Shown piece by piece: positions 7,743 to 16,755 of a stretch of 33,194 nt of DNA (position 1 is the first letter of the stretch; every line of letters begins with the position of its first letter). The position numbers and the translations under genes were made by a program. This stretch comes from Brevundimonas sp. GTDB taxonomy: Bacteria > Pseudomonadota > Alphaproteobacteria > Caulobacterales > Caulobacteraceae. Location of the stretch: NCBI RefSeq assembly GCF_013823285.1, contig NZ_PNLV01000019.1, positions 1 through 33,194 of the forward strand, read 5' to 3'. The notes beneath the pieces are model-generated. The model did no database searches and had not been told where the DNA came from. It was given only the letters and a program-made list of their open reading frames with translations.

Positions 7743-7787
7743 CTCTGCTCCACGCGGCTGACCGCCGTGAATTGAGAATGTCATGAT

Positions 7788-7800
7788 GATCAATGACTTG
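7788..7800 (+). promoter_or_regulatory. Candidate IHF site downstream of the flgK promoter
   Basis: GATCAATGACTTG matches WATCAANNNNTTR except at the first position. It lies between the flgK sigma-54 promoter (7727-7742) and the ftr-like copy 3 (7826-7838), mirroring the arrangement on the hook side. Confidence 0.5.
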
Positions 7801-7822
7801 AGCAAATGTGGACTGGACAGGG

Positions 7823-7841
7823 CCGGGCAAAAAACGCCCGG
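7823..7841 (+). promoter_or_regulatory. ftr-like enhancer motif, copy 3, in the flgK leader
   Basis: The 13-base core GGCAAAAAACGCC (7826-7838) lies inside a 19-base inverted repeat with CCGGGC and GCCCGG arms. It is about 80 bases downstream of the predicted flgK transcription start. Downstream enhancers are known for Caulobacter late flagellar genes. The element could also fold as a hairpin in the leader RNA, but no U-run follows, so a terminator is unlikely. Confidence 0.55.
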
Positions 7842-7886
7842 GCGCCAGCAGGCTTTGCCGGGTCATGATGCTGAAAGTGTGCGCGC

Positions 7887-10001
7887 ATGTCCCTGAACAT
7901 GATCATGAACACCGCCACCTCGGGCCTGATGACGGCCCAGGGTCAGTTGCGGGTGGTTTCGGACAACGTCGCCAACGTCAACACGCCCGGCTATGTGCGA
8001 AAGGTGGCGGAACAGCGGGCCATGACGACACAGGGCATGGGCGCCGGGGTCGAGATCTCGCGGGTGCGCCTGGCCACCGACCGCTTTCTCCAGGCCGCAA
8101 GCTTCAGCGCGGGGGCCGAGGCCGCGCGCCAGGGCGTGCGCTACGAATTGTTCGACCGCATCCAGAGCCTGTTTGGCAACCCGAGCGGCGGGACAGACTT
8201 CTTCAGCCAGGTGGACCAGATGTTCTCGGCCTTCGCCGTTGCGGCCGAGGACCCCATCTCTTCGCCCCGCAGGCAGGAGGCCCTGTTCCGCGCGCAGTCC
8301 CTGTTCGACGAGGCCGCCCGGATCCACACCCAGATCCAGGCCGTGCGCGAAGACGCGGATGGGCGCATAAAGAGCGCGGTGGAAGGCGCCAACCTACTGC
8401 TGCAGCAGATCGAGGCGCTGAACATCGAGATCTCCCGCGCCTCGGTGACGGGCGCCGACGCCTCCGGAGCCGAAAGCGCCCAGTCCAGGCTGATCGGCGA
8501 GCTCTCCGAACTGATGGATGTCCGCGTTGCGGCCCGCACCCAGGGCGGGGTCAGCGTCCGCACTTCCGCCGGCGTGCTGCTGGCCGGGGACGGGTACGCC
8601 ACCCTGGAATATCAGCGCGCCGGGTCGGTCAACAGCGAGAGCGCCTTCTCCGAAATCTGGGTCACCGAGCCGCGCGGCACCAAGCGGTCCCTCGCCGAGA
8701 ACATCACCTCGGGCGAGATCAGGGGGCTGCTGGAGTTGCGCAATGTCGACGCCCCGGCCGCGACCGAGCGCCTGGCGGAACTGGTCACGCGGGTGGCCGA
8801 CGAACTGAACCGCGCCCATAACGCCAACAGCGCTGTGCCCGCCCCCGCCAGCCTGACCGGGCGGAACGTGGGCCAGTCCTTCGAGAACGCCATCGCCGGC
8901 TTTGCCGGAACCACCAACATCGCCGTGGTCGATGCGGCCGGCGTGATCCAGAACCAGGTCGAGATCGTCTTCTCGGGCGGGACCATGACGGTCAATGGCG
9001 CGGCGGCGACCCCGGCCACCTTCCTGGCGGTGCTGAACGCCGAACTGGGCGGCGCCGCCACCGCCAGCTTCACGGGCGGGGTGCTGAGCCTGGAGGCTGG
9101 AGCCGGGAATGGCGTGGTCGTGGCCGACGATCCGGACGATCCGTCCAGAAAGACCGGGCGCGGATTTTCGCACTTCTTCGGCCTGAACGATCTGGTGTCC
9201 ACCGATCGGCTGGCGCTCTATGACAGCGGTCTGACCCTGACCTCGCCTCACGGCTTCACGGCCGGAGAGACCCTTAAGCTCCGCTTCACCGGCGAGACCG
9301 GCGCGCGTCTGCGCGACATCGAGATTGCGATCCCGGCGGGCGGGACAGTGAATGACCTGCTGACCGCCCTGAATGATTCCACCACAGGGGTGGGCTATTT
9401 CGGCAGCTTCTCACTGGACGCATCGGGCGCGCTGACCTTCAGCCCCACGCGAACCCCCGCGCCGCAACTGTCGGTGCTCGAGGATCGCACCACCCAGGTT
9501 CCCTCGGGCGTCTCACTCACCGAACTGTTCGGCATTGGCGGCGCGCGGGCTTCACGGGCGGACGGCTTCTCGATCCGCGCGGATATTCACCAGAGCCCTG
9601 GCCATCTCGCCCTGGCCCAACTGGACCTGGGCGCGGCGCCGGGAACCTCGGCCTTGTCCTCGGGCGACGGGCGCGGTGCACTGCTGCTGGCGGACGCCGG
9701 CCAGCACGCCGCCGCTTTCCAGGCCGCCGGAGGAGCTTCGGGCGGCCCCATCTCCATCTCGCGCTACGCATCGGAAATGGCTGGCGACATCGGCGCCAAG
9801 GCGTCAATCGCCAAGGCCCGGCAGGAAGCTTCGCAGGGGCTCTACAACGAGGCCACCGCCCGCCAGACGGCGCAGGAAGGCGTGAACCTGGACGAGGAGC
9901 TTGTGCTGATGACCACCTATCAGCAGGCCTTCAACGCCTCGGCGCGCCTTATACAGGCGGCCAGCGACATGTATGACACCCTGATGGGGATGATGCGATG
10001 A
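7887..10001 (+). CDS. flgK: Flagellar hook-associated protein 1, FlgK
   Basis: FlgK forms the first of the two junction zones between hook and filament. The 704-residue protein opens with the axial N-terminal region, including TAQGQLRVVSDNVANVNTPG at about residues 17-36. It closes with the conserved C-terminal helix (EGVNLDEELVLMTTYQQAFNASARLIQAASDMYDTLMGMM). The large centre carries the variable exposed domains and is long compared with enterobacterial FlgK (about 550 residues). It is the first gene after the sigma-54 promoter at 7727 and overlaps flgL by four bases (ATGA), so the two are translationally coupled. No strong ribosome site precedes the ATG. Confidence 0.94.
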   Translation: MSLNMIMNTATSGLMTAQGQLRVVSDNVANVNTPGYVRKVAEQRAMTTQGMGAGVEISRVRLATDRFLQAASFSAGAEAARQGVRYELFDRIQSLFGNPSGGTDFFSQVDQMFSAFAVAAEDPISSPRRQEALFRAQSLFDEAARIHTQIQAVREDADGRIKSAVEGANLLLQQIEALNIEISRASVTGADASGAESAQSRLIGELSELMDVRVAARTQGGVSVRTSAGVLLAGDGYATLEYQRAGSVNSESAFSEIWVTEPRGTKRSLAENITSGEIRGLLELRNVDAPAATERLAELVTRVADELNRAHNANSAVPAPASLTGRNVGQSFENAIAGFAGTTNIAVVDAAGVIQNQVEIVFSGGTMTVNGAAATPATFLAVLNAELGGAATASFTGGVLSLEAGAGNGVVVADDPDDPSRKTGRGFSHFFGLNDLVSTDRLALYDSGLTLTSPHGFTAGETLKLRFTGETGARLRDIEIAIPAGGTVNDLLTALNDSTTGVGYFGSFSLDASGALTFSPTRTPAPQLSVLEDRTTQVPSGVSLTELFGIGGARASRADGFSIRADIHQSPGHLALAQLDLGAAPGTSALSSGDGRGALLLADAGQHAAAFQAAGGASGGPISISRYASEMAGDIGAKASIAKARQEASQGLYNEATARQTAQEGVNLDEELVLMTTYQQAFNASARLIQAASDMYDTLMGMMR

Positions 10002-10927
10002 CCCGTGTGTCCACCTTTGGAAACTACCAGAGCGCCCTGCTCAATCTGATGGCGGCCCAGTCGCGCGGGCTGGAGGCCCAGAAACGCCTGGCCACCGAGA
10101 AGGTCGCGGATGATCTGACAGGCTATGGCCGGGGCGCTGAAACCCTGACGGCGCTGAAGTCGGCGCAAAGCCGCATCAACGGCTTCATCCAGACCGGCGA
10201 GGCCGTGGCCGCGCGCATGACCAGCCAGGCGCTTGCCTTCGACAGGATCGCCGCCGGAGCCGACGGCGCTCGACAGGCCATCGCCGAGGCCATCGCGGCC
10301 GGCCGCGCCGACGGGTTGATGCTGGAGATGCAGTCCTATTTCCAGACCGCCCAGGACGGGCTCAACGCCAAGCACCAGGGCCGTTACCTGTTCGCCGGGG
10401 CCGACACCCAGAATCAGCCGGTCACCGTCGACATCCTGGCCGATCTGGCCGCAGCGCCGGATGTGGCCTCGGTCTTCGTCAATGACGGACTGGCGACGGT
10501 CTCCCGACTGGATGAGAACGCCACCCTCCAGACCGGTTTCCTGGCCAATGAGGTGGGGACCGAGCTGTTCCAGATCTTCCGCGAGATTCAGGAATACCAC
10601 ACCGGACCCAACGGCCCCCTCAATGGCCAGATCGACGACGCAACGCGCGACTTCCTCACCACCCAGCTGGGCCGGCTGCGTGCCGCCCACAGCAACGTCA
10701 TCGACGTGGCGGCGCGCTCGGGGGCGATTCAGGCGCGCGTGGACTCGATCCTGACGTCCCACGACAATCAGCAGATGTCGCTGCGGGAGTTGATCAGCGA
10801 CCGCACCGACGCCGACATGGCCAAGGCTGTGACTGACCTTCAGATGTCCCAGTTCTCGATCCAGGCTTCGGCTCAGGTCATCAGCCAGCTTCAGTCCTCA
10901 TCCCTGCTGAACCTGTTGCGGTTCTAG
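9998..10927 (+). CDS. flgL: Flagellar hook-associated protein 3, FlgL
   Basis: FlgL forms the second junction layer, joining FlgK to flagellin. The 309-residue protein has the flagellin-like N-terminal helix (SALLNLMAAQSRGLEAQKRLATEKVADDL, about 12-40). The central block HQGRYLFAGADTQNQPV, near residue 126, is typical of FlgL. The C-terminal flagellin-like helix contains DMAKAVTDLQMSQFSIQASAQV. Its start overlaps the flgK stop codon. It ends 7 bases before the stop codon of the convergent iron-transporter ATPase gene, with no obvious terminator between them. Confidence 0.92.
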   Translation: MTRVSTFGNYQSALLNLMAAQSRGLEAQKRLATEKVADDLTGYGRGAETLTALKSAQSRINGFIQTGEAVAARMTSQALAFDRIAAGADGARQAIAEAIAAGRADGLMLEMQSYFQTAQDGLNAKHQGRYLFAGADTQNQPVTVDILADLAAAPDVASVFVNDGLATVSRLDENATLQTGFLANEVGTELFQIFREIQEYHTGPNGPLNGQIDDATRDFLTTQLGRLRAAHSNVIDVAARSGAIQARVDSILTSHDNQQMSLRELISDRTDADMAKAVTDLQMSQFSIQASAQVISQLQSSSLLNLLRF

Positions 10928-10934
10928 CCTCGAT

Positions 10935-11981
<1,047 letters not shown>

Positions 11982-12000
11982 ATCCAAGGGGCGGGTCCGA

Positions 12001-13545
12001 TCAGGCGGGGGCGCCGGGGCGCGAGGCGGCGACCTTCCGCGTCAGCCATACCACCGCAGGCAGGGCCATGAGAACGATGATCAGGGACGGCCAGCCCGCC
12101 TGGGGCAGGCGTTCATCCAGCGCATAGTTGTTGGCCAGCACCGCCAGGGTGTCGAAATTGAACGGCCGCAGGATCAGGGTGGCCGGCAACTCCTTCAGAA
12201 CATCGATGAAGACGACCAGGGCCGCGGTCAGCAGCGAGCCCCAGGCGACGGGCAGTTGCACCGCGCGGGCGGCGCCCCCCTCGCTGCGCCCAAGGTTGCG
12301 CGCGGCCCAGACCATGTTGGGGGTGACCCGGGCCAGGCCCGCGTCGATGGGCTCCAGAGCCGCCGCCATGAGGCGCGCGGCATAGGCGTAGATCAGCAGC
12401 ACGAGGCCCATGCCGAAGCCGGAGGCCGCGCCCGGGAAGGTCCGCCAGATGAACGCGGCGGGCACGAGCAGGCCGATGGCCATCACCGCGCCGGGCGTGG
12501 CGTAGCCCAGGCTGGCGATTCTCGCGGCCAGGGGCATGCTGCGCGCGCCAAGGGCCAGCGCCGCCGCCAGCACGACGGTGACCAGGGCGCCGACGGCGCC
12601 CATGGTCAGGGTGCGCCAGGCCGCCCCTCCGATGCGGGGCCATTCGGGCGTGACGTCCAGCGACGACCAGGCCAGCCAGCCGGCGGGCAGCAGCAAACCG
12701 AAGGTCAGAAGCGCCAGGCAGAACGCGGTCGCGCCCCATGCCTTGACGCCGGCGAGGGCCGTAGTGGGAAGGGGGCGCCAGCGGGCGCTGGGGCTTTCGA
12801 ACCCGCGTCCCTTGCGCCCCCACCGCTCCAGCCACATCAGCAGGGCCGCCGCGCCCAGAAGCGGCAGGGCGAACTGGGCCGCGCTCGCTGTTGAGCCGTA
12901 GACGGACCAGGCGCGCACCACGCCCGTGGTCAGGGTCTGGACCGCAAGGAACTGCACCGCGCCGTAGTCGGCTAGGGTCTCCATCACCGCCAGGGCCACG
13001 CCGGCGGCCAGCGCCGGACGGGCCAGGGGCAGGGCTGCGCGCAGGAACGCCTGACGCGGCGTACAGCCCAGGGTGCGTGCAGCCTCCAACGCATGCACCG
13101 ACTGATTCACGAAGGCGGCGCGCATGGCCAGATAGACGTAGGGATAGAAGGCGCAGCTGAGAATGAAGGCCGCGCCGTACAGAGTGCGCATCTCGAATGG
13201 CATGTCGAAGCCCAGGGCGGGCCGCATCCACATGCGCAGGTCGCCCGCCACGTCGAACAGGTCAGCGTAGGCGTAGGCTACGGCGAAGGCGGGCGCCGCC
13301 AGCGGCAGGGCCAGGGCCCAGGCGAACAGGTTGCGGCCGGGAAAGCGGTGCATCACCACCAGCCAGGCGGCCACCGAGCCGGTCACCCCGGTCAGCACCG
13401 CCACCATCAGGGCCAGGGCCGCCGAGGTCAGGGCGTAGCGCGTCAGGTCGCGGGCGGCGATGTCCGCTGTTTCGCCGGACAGGGCGGCCATCACCACCCC
13501 GACCAGCGGCAGGATCGCGGTGAGCGCGGCCAGCAGGGCCAGCAC
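12001..13545 (-). CDS. fbpB: Ferric-iron ABC transporter permease (FbpB-like, two fused halves)
   Basis: This is the membrane channel of the iron importer. The 514-residue protein contains two BinF-type permease halves in one chain, as in FbpB and SfuB. The first EAA loop, HALEAARTLGCTPRQAFLRA, is at about residues 151-170. The second, MVWAARNLGRSEGGAARAVQ, is at 411-430. The stretch DVLKELPATLILRPFNFDTL near 448-467 is characteristic of iron(III) permeases. About twelve hydrophobic segments are visible. The start is GTG at 13545. It cannot be much further upstream because a terminator hairpin ends at 13576 on this strand. No good ribosome site is visible, so a start a few codons away is possible. 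Confidence 0.88.
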   Translation of the reverse strand: MLALLAALTAILPLVGVVMAALSGETADIAARDLTRYALTSAALALMVAVLTGVTGSVAAWLVVMHRFPGRNLFAWALALPLAAPAFAVAYAYADLFDVAGDLRMWMRPALGFDMPFEMRTLYGAAFILSCAFYPYVYLAMRAAFVNQSVHALEAARTLGCTPRQAFLRAALPLARPALAAGVALAVMETLADYGAVQFLAVQTLTTGVVRAWSVYGSTASAAQFALPLLGAAALLMWLERWGRKGRGFESPSARWRPLPTTALAGVKAWGATAFCLALLTFGLLLPAGWLAWSSLDVTPEWPRIGGAAWRTLTMGAVGALVTVVLAAALALGARSMPLAARIASLGYATPGAVMAIGLLVPAAFIWRTFPGAASGFGMGLVLLIYAYAARLMAAALEPIDAGLARVTPNMVWAARNLGRSEGGAARAVQLPVAWGSLLTAALVVFIDVLKELPATLILRPFNFDTLAVLANNYALDERLPQAGWPSLIIVLMALPAVVWLTRKVAASRPGAPA

Positions 13546-13566
13546 GCGCAGGGGACTGAGCCGGAA

Positions 13567-13601
13567 AGGCGAAAACCCGCCCCGTCTTGCGACGGGGCGG
13601 G
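13567..13601 (-). terminator. Terminator between the iron-binding protein gene and the permease gene
   Basis: On the minus strand a perfect 11-bp stem CCCGCCCCGTC/GACGGGGCGGG closes a GCAA tetraloop and is followed by TTTTCGCCTTT. It begins 30 bases after the stop codon of the binding-protein gene. Strong but probably leaky, it could give more binding protein than permease and ATPase. Confidence 0.8.
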
Positions 13602-13631
13602 CGCTGTCGGCCGTGGATGCGGCGACGGGGC

Positions 13632-14675
13632 TTATCGCCAGCCCGCCGCGCTGATCAGGCTCTGCGCTTCGGCTTGGCGCGGGCCGTAGGCGGACACGGG
13701 CATGGGATGGGCCGCGAAGTCAGCCCAGGCGTCCACCGGGGCGGGCGCCGGCACGTTAGGGCTGGCCGGGAACTCATTGTTGTATTGCGACACCAGGGTC
13801 TGGGAGGGCGCGGAACCCAGGAATTCCAGCAGGCGCAAGGCGTTGTCGCGGTTCGGCGCATTGGCCGCCATGCCGCCGCCGGAGACGTTCACATGGCTGC
13901 CCTGGCCGTCCAGGCTGGGGAAGGCCAGCAGAACATTTTCAGTGATGGCGCGGTCGCCCGCGTCGTCGCCGTTGGCCATGCGGATATAGTAGTAGCTGTT
14001 GGTCAGGGCGACATCGCAGACGCCGGCGGCGATGGCGCGGATCTGGTCACGGTCGCCGCCTTCGGGCTGGCGGGCCATGTTGGCCACGATTCCCTCGACC
14101 CACTGGCGGGTCTTGTCCACGCCCCAGGCCTCGATCAGCGCGCCCACCAGCGACAGGTTGTAGACGTTATCGCCGGAACGGACGCACAGCCGACCCCGGA
14201 AACGCGGCGAGGCCAGCTCTTCATAGGTGTCGATCTCGTCAGGGCTGACGGTCGCGGCGTTGTAGGCCACCACGCGGGCGCGGCGCGAGAATCCGAACCA
14301 TTCGCCGCCGGGCGCGCGCAGATTCTCCGGGATGGCCTCGTTCAGGATTTCCGAGTTGGCCGGCTGGAACAGGCCGGCGTTCTGGGCGCGCCACAGGGCG
14401 CCCGCGTCGGCGGCGACGAAGACGTCGGCGGGGCTGTTTGCGCCCTCGCTCTCCATGCGGGCGATCAACTGGTCGGCATTGCCCTCGATGCGGTTGACGC
14501 GGATGCCCGTCTCCTCGGTGAAGCGTTCGTAAAGGGCCAGATCCGCATCGTAGTGACGCGCGGTGTACAGGTTCACTTCACCGGAGCCGCTCTCGGCGGC
14601 CTGATTGTTCTGGCCGCAGGCTGCCAGGGCGGCGGCGCCGGCGACAGCGGCGATCAGGGACAGGCGAAGGCGCAT
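13632..14675 (-). CDS. fbpA: Ferric-iron ABC transporter substrate-binding lipoprotein (FbpA/FutA-like)
   Basis: This periplasmic iron-binding protein feeds the permease encoded downstream. The first 20 residues form a lipoprotein signal peptide with lipobox LAAC (17-20), followed by a polar linker. The mature protein starts with VNLYTARHYDADLALYERF. The triple tyrosine in ALTNSYYYIRM (Tyr228-230) is the iron-ligand motif of the FutA-type binding proteins. The length of 347 residues is normal. GAGGAG lies 6 bases before the ATG. A candidate Fur box is upstream (14712-14731), and a terminator follows the gene. Related proteins for other oxyanion or sugar substrates lack the YYY motif, so iron is the favoured substrate. 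Confidence 0.92.
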   Translation of the reverse strand: MRLRLSLIAAVAGAAALAACGQNNQAAESGSGEVNLYTARHYDADLALYERFTEETGIRVNRIEGNADQLIARMESEGANSPADVFVAADAGALWRAQNAGLFQPANSEILNEAIPENLRAPGGEWFGFSRRARVVAYNAATVSPDEIDTYEELASPRFRGRLCVRSGDNVYNLSLVGALIEAWGVDKTRQWVEGIVANMARQPEGGDRDQIRAIAAGVCDVALTNSYYYIRMANGDDAGDRAITENVLLAFPSLDGQGSHVNVSGGGMAANAPNRDNALRLLEFLGSAPSQTLVSQYNNEFPASPNVPAPAPVDAWADFAAHPMPVSAYGPRQAEAQSLISAAGWR

Positions 14676-14711
14676 GGGGGACTCCTCGTTCGGTTCGCCG
14701 TGGTCCTAGCG

Positions 14712-14731
14712 GCATTGAGAATAAATCGCAA
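14712..14731 (-). promoter_or_regulatory. Candidate Fur-type iron box upstream of fbpA
   Basis: Read on the minus strand, TTGCGATTTATTCTCAATGC is an AT-rich island in GC-rich DNA, 37 bases upstream of the fbpA start. It shares the GCGA-ATT-TCTCAAT pattern of alphaproteobacterial Fur sites as I remember them. The dyad symmetry is imperfect. It also lies within the divergent region in front of mlaE. Confidence 0.45.
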
Positions 14732-14843
14732 GAAGGCGATACGGCTTGTTCTTCTGTGTCTGAACGGAAACAGCTTTCAATACGTTAGGTCCGGACGCAG
14801 CTCCGCCATTCGGCGACGCGCGGGGGCAGGGTATGATGCGTGC

Positions 14844-15956
14844 ATGAAGGCTGCGGATTTCCAGATTGATTCGGGCGCGAAGGGCGCGGTTCTGCGCCTG
14901 TCCGGCGACTGGACCACTGCGGGCCTGCGCCGCACCCCCGAGAAGCTGAACCGGGCCCTGGACGGGGTTCAGGTCGATCGGCTGGATATCGGCGATCTGG
15001 ACGGCTTCGACACCGCCGGGGCTCTGGTGCTGGTTCAGGCCACGGGCAAGGCCTTGCCGGCCTCCGCGTGGAAATCCCGGCCCGAAGCCGGGCGCATCTA
15101 TGCGCTGGTGGAAAAACTGGAGCGTGGGACCGCTCCCCCGCCCAAACGACCCGACGCCATCACCCGCATCTTCGCCCGGATCGGACATGGCTTCTACGAT
15201 GTGATGGCCGAGATCATGCTCAGCATGGTCTTCCTGGGTCAGCTGATTCTGGCCGTCGGCAGCGCGGCGAAACATCCCGGCCGCATCCGGTGGGCCGCCT
15301 GGGTCAGCCATGTGGAGCGCGCCGGTCTGGACGCCATCCCCATCGTCATCGCCACCAACTTCTTCATCGGGGCCGTGATCGCCTTCATTGGGGCGGACCT
15401 GTTGCAGCAGTTCGGCGCCCAGGTCTTCGCGGTCGAGCTGATCGGCATTTCGGTCTTTCGCGAGTTCGCGGTGGTGATCACCGCCGTACTGCTGGCCGGG
15501 CGGTCGTCATCGGCCTTCGCCGCCGAGATCGGCTCCATGAAGATGAACCAGGAGGTCGACGCCATGCGGGTGATGGGGGTGGATCCGTTCCAGGCCCTGG
15601 TGATCCCGCGTCTGGCGGCGCTGCTGATCATGCTGCCCCTGCTGACCTTCATCGCCGTGCTCGCGGGAATGCTCGGCGGGCTGCTCGTCAGTTGGTCACA
15701 ACTGAACCTGGGGCCAGCCTTCTTCATCCAGCGTATCGAGCAGAACGTGGGCATACAGCATCTGTGGGTGGGCCTGTCCAAGGCGCCGGTCTTCGCCATC
15801 GTGGTGGCGGCCATCGGTTGTCGTCAGGGCATGGCTGTGTCCGGGGATGTGGAATCCCTGGGCCGCCGGGTCACGGCTGCGGTGGTCCAGGCCATCTTCG
15901 CCATCATCTTCCTCGACGCGGTGTTCGCCCTGATCTTCCTGGAGATGGGCGTATGA
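14844..15956 (+). CDS. mlaE: MlaE-type lipid ABC transporter permease with N-terminal STAS domain
   Basis: This is the inner-membrane permease of an MCE-type phospholipid transporter that maintains outer-membrane lipid asymmetry. The 370-residue protein is a fusion. Residues 1 to about 95 form a STAS domain like MlaB, with the characteristic DGFDTAGALVL at 53-63. Residues about 105-370 are MlaE, including FREFAVVITAVLLAGRSSSA and EIGSMKMNQEVDAMRVMG (about 205-245). ATG 14844 was chosen because it opens the STAS domain. The frame stays open far upstream, but there it overlaps fbpA antisense. The gene starts a four-gene operon and overlaps mlaF by four bases. The separate MlaB subunit of enterobacteria is here replaced by the fused domain. 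Confidence 0.92.
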   Translation: MKAADFQIDSGAKGAVLRLSGDWTTAGLRRTPEKLNRALDGVQVDRLDIGDLDGFDTAGALVLVQATGKALPASAWKSRPEAGRIYALVEKLERGTAPPPKRPDAITRIFARIGHGFYDVMAEIMLSMVFLGQLILAVGSAAKHPGRIRWAAWVSHVERAGLDAIPIVIATNFFIGAVIAFIGADLLQQFGAQVFAVELIGISVFREFAVVITAVLLAGRSSSAFAAEIGSMKMNQEVDAMRVMGVDPFQALVIPRLAALLIMLPLLTFIAVLAGMLGGLLVSWSQLNLGPAFFIQRIEQNVGIQHLWVGLSKAPVFAIVVAAIGCRQGMAVSGDVESLGRRVTAAVVQAIFAIIFLDAVFALIFLEMGV

Positions 15957-16753
15957 CTGAGCGCGCCGAGCCCGTCATCCAGGTCGAGGGCATGGTCACC
16001 GCCTTTGGCGACCACGTGGTCCACCAGGATCTGGACCTGACACTGGAACGTGGCGAGGTGATGGGAGTTGTCGGCGGCTCGGGCACCGGCAAGACCGTGC
16101 TGCTCAACTCCATCCTGGGGCTGAAGACGCCGGACGGCGGCCGCGTGCGTCTGTTCGGCAAGGATGTCGCCGGGATGTCCAAGGAGGAGCACGCCGACGC
16201 CGAGCGTCGCTCGGGCGTGCTGTTCCAGCAGGGCGCACTTTTTTCAGCCCTCACCGTGATCGAGAACGTGTCTTCACCCCTGATTGAGCACACCAGGCTG
16301 TCGCGAGACACGATCCGCGAGCTGGCCGAGCTGAAGATCGCCATGGTGGGCCTGGGCACGGAAAGCCATCACCTGAAGCCGGCGGAGCTGTCCGGCGGCA
16401 TGCGGAAACGTGCTGGTCTGGCGCGCGCCCTGGCGCTGGACCCCGAACTTCTGTTTCTGGACGAACCGACGGCGGGGCTGGACCCCATCGGCGCGGCGGC
16501 CTTCGATGAACTGATCCGCACCCTGTCCGACGATTTGCACCTCAGCATCTTCATGATCACCCACGACCTCGATAGCCTCTATGCGGTGTGCGACACGGTT
16601 GCGGTGCTGGCCGATAAAAAGGTGGTGGTGAAGGCGCCGGTTGGGGAATTGGAGCGTTCCGACCATCCGTGGATCAAGGAATACTTCCTCGGGCCGCGCG
16701 GCAGGGCCGCGAAGGCCAGCACGACAGAGAAACCCGACAGGAGAGCGGGATAA
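15953..16753 (+). CDS. mlaF: MlaF-type lipid ABC transporter ATPase
   Basis: This ATPase partners the MlaE permease. Its 266 residues carry Walker A GGSGTGKT (41-48), Q-loop LFQQGALFSALTVIENV (90-106), signature LSGGMRKR (146-153, with the Met typical of MlaF/Mkl proteins), Walker B LLFLDEP (166-172) and H-loop ITHD (202-205). The short C-terminal tail WIKEYFLGPRGRA matches the MlaF tail that contacts the STAS subunit. The start codon overlaps the mlaE stop codon (ATGA), and mlaD follows after two bases. Confidence 0.93.
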   Translation: MTERAEPVIQVEGMVTAFGDHVVHQDLDLTLERGEVMGVVGGSGTGKTVLLNSILGLKTPDGGRVRLFGKDVAGMSKEEHADAERRSGVLFQQGALFSALTVIENVSSPLIEHTRLSRDTIRELAELKIAMVGLGTESHHLKPAELSGGMRKRAGLARALALDPELLFLDEPTAGLDPIGAAAFDELIRTLSDDLHLSIFMITHDLDSLYAVCDTVAVLADKKVVVKAPVGELERSDHPWIKEYFLGPRGRAAKASTTEKPDRRAG

Positions 16754-16755
16754 TC

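Noticed and set aside
7823..7841. Hairpin in the flgK leader as a terminator or riboswitch
   Set aside because: No U-run follows, and the core repeats the ftr-like motif found on the other side of the divergent region, so a protein-binding enhancer is the better reading.
13587..14843. Long plus-strand open frame upstream of and in frame with mlaE
   Set aside because: It runs antisense to fbpA with no family resemblance, and STAS-domain sequence begins only at ATG 14844. It is a by-product of high GC.
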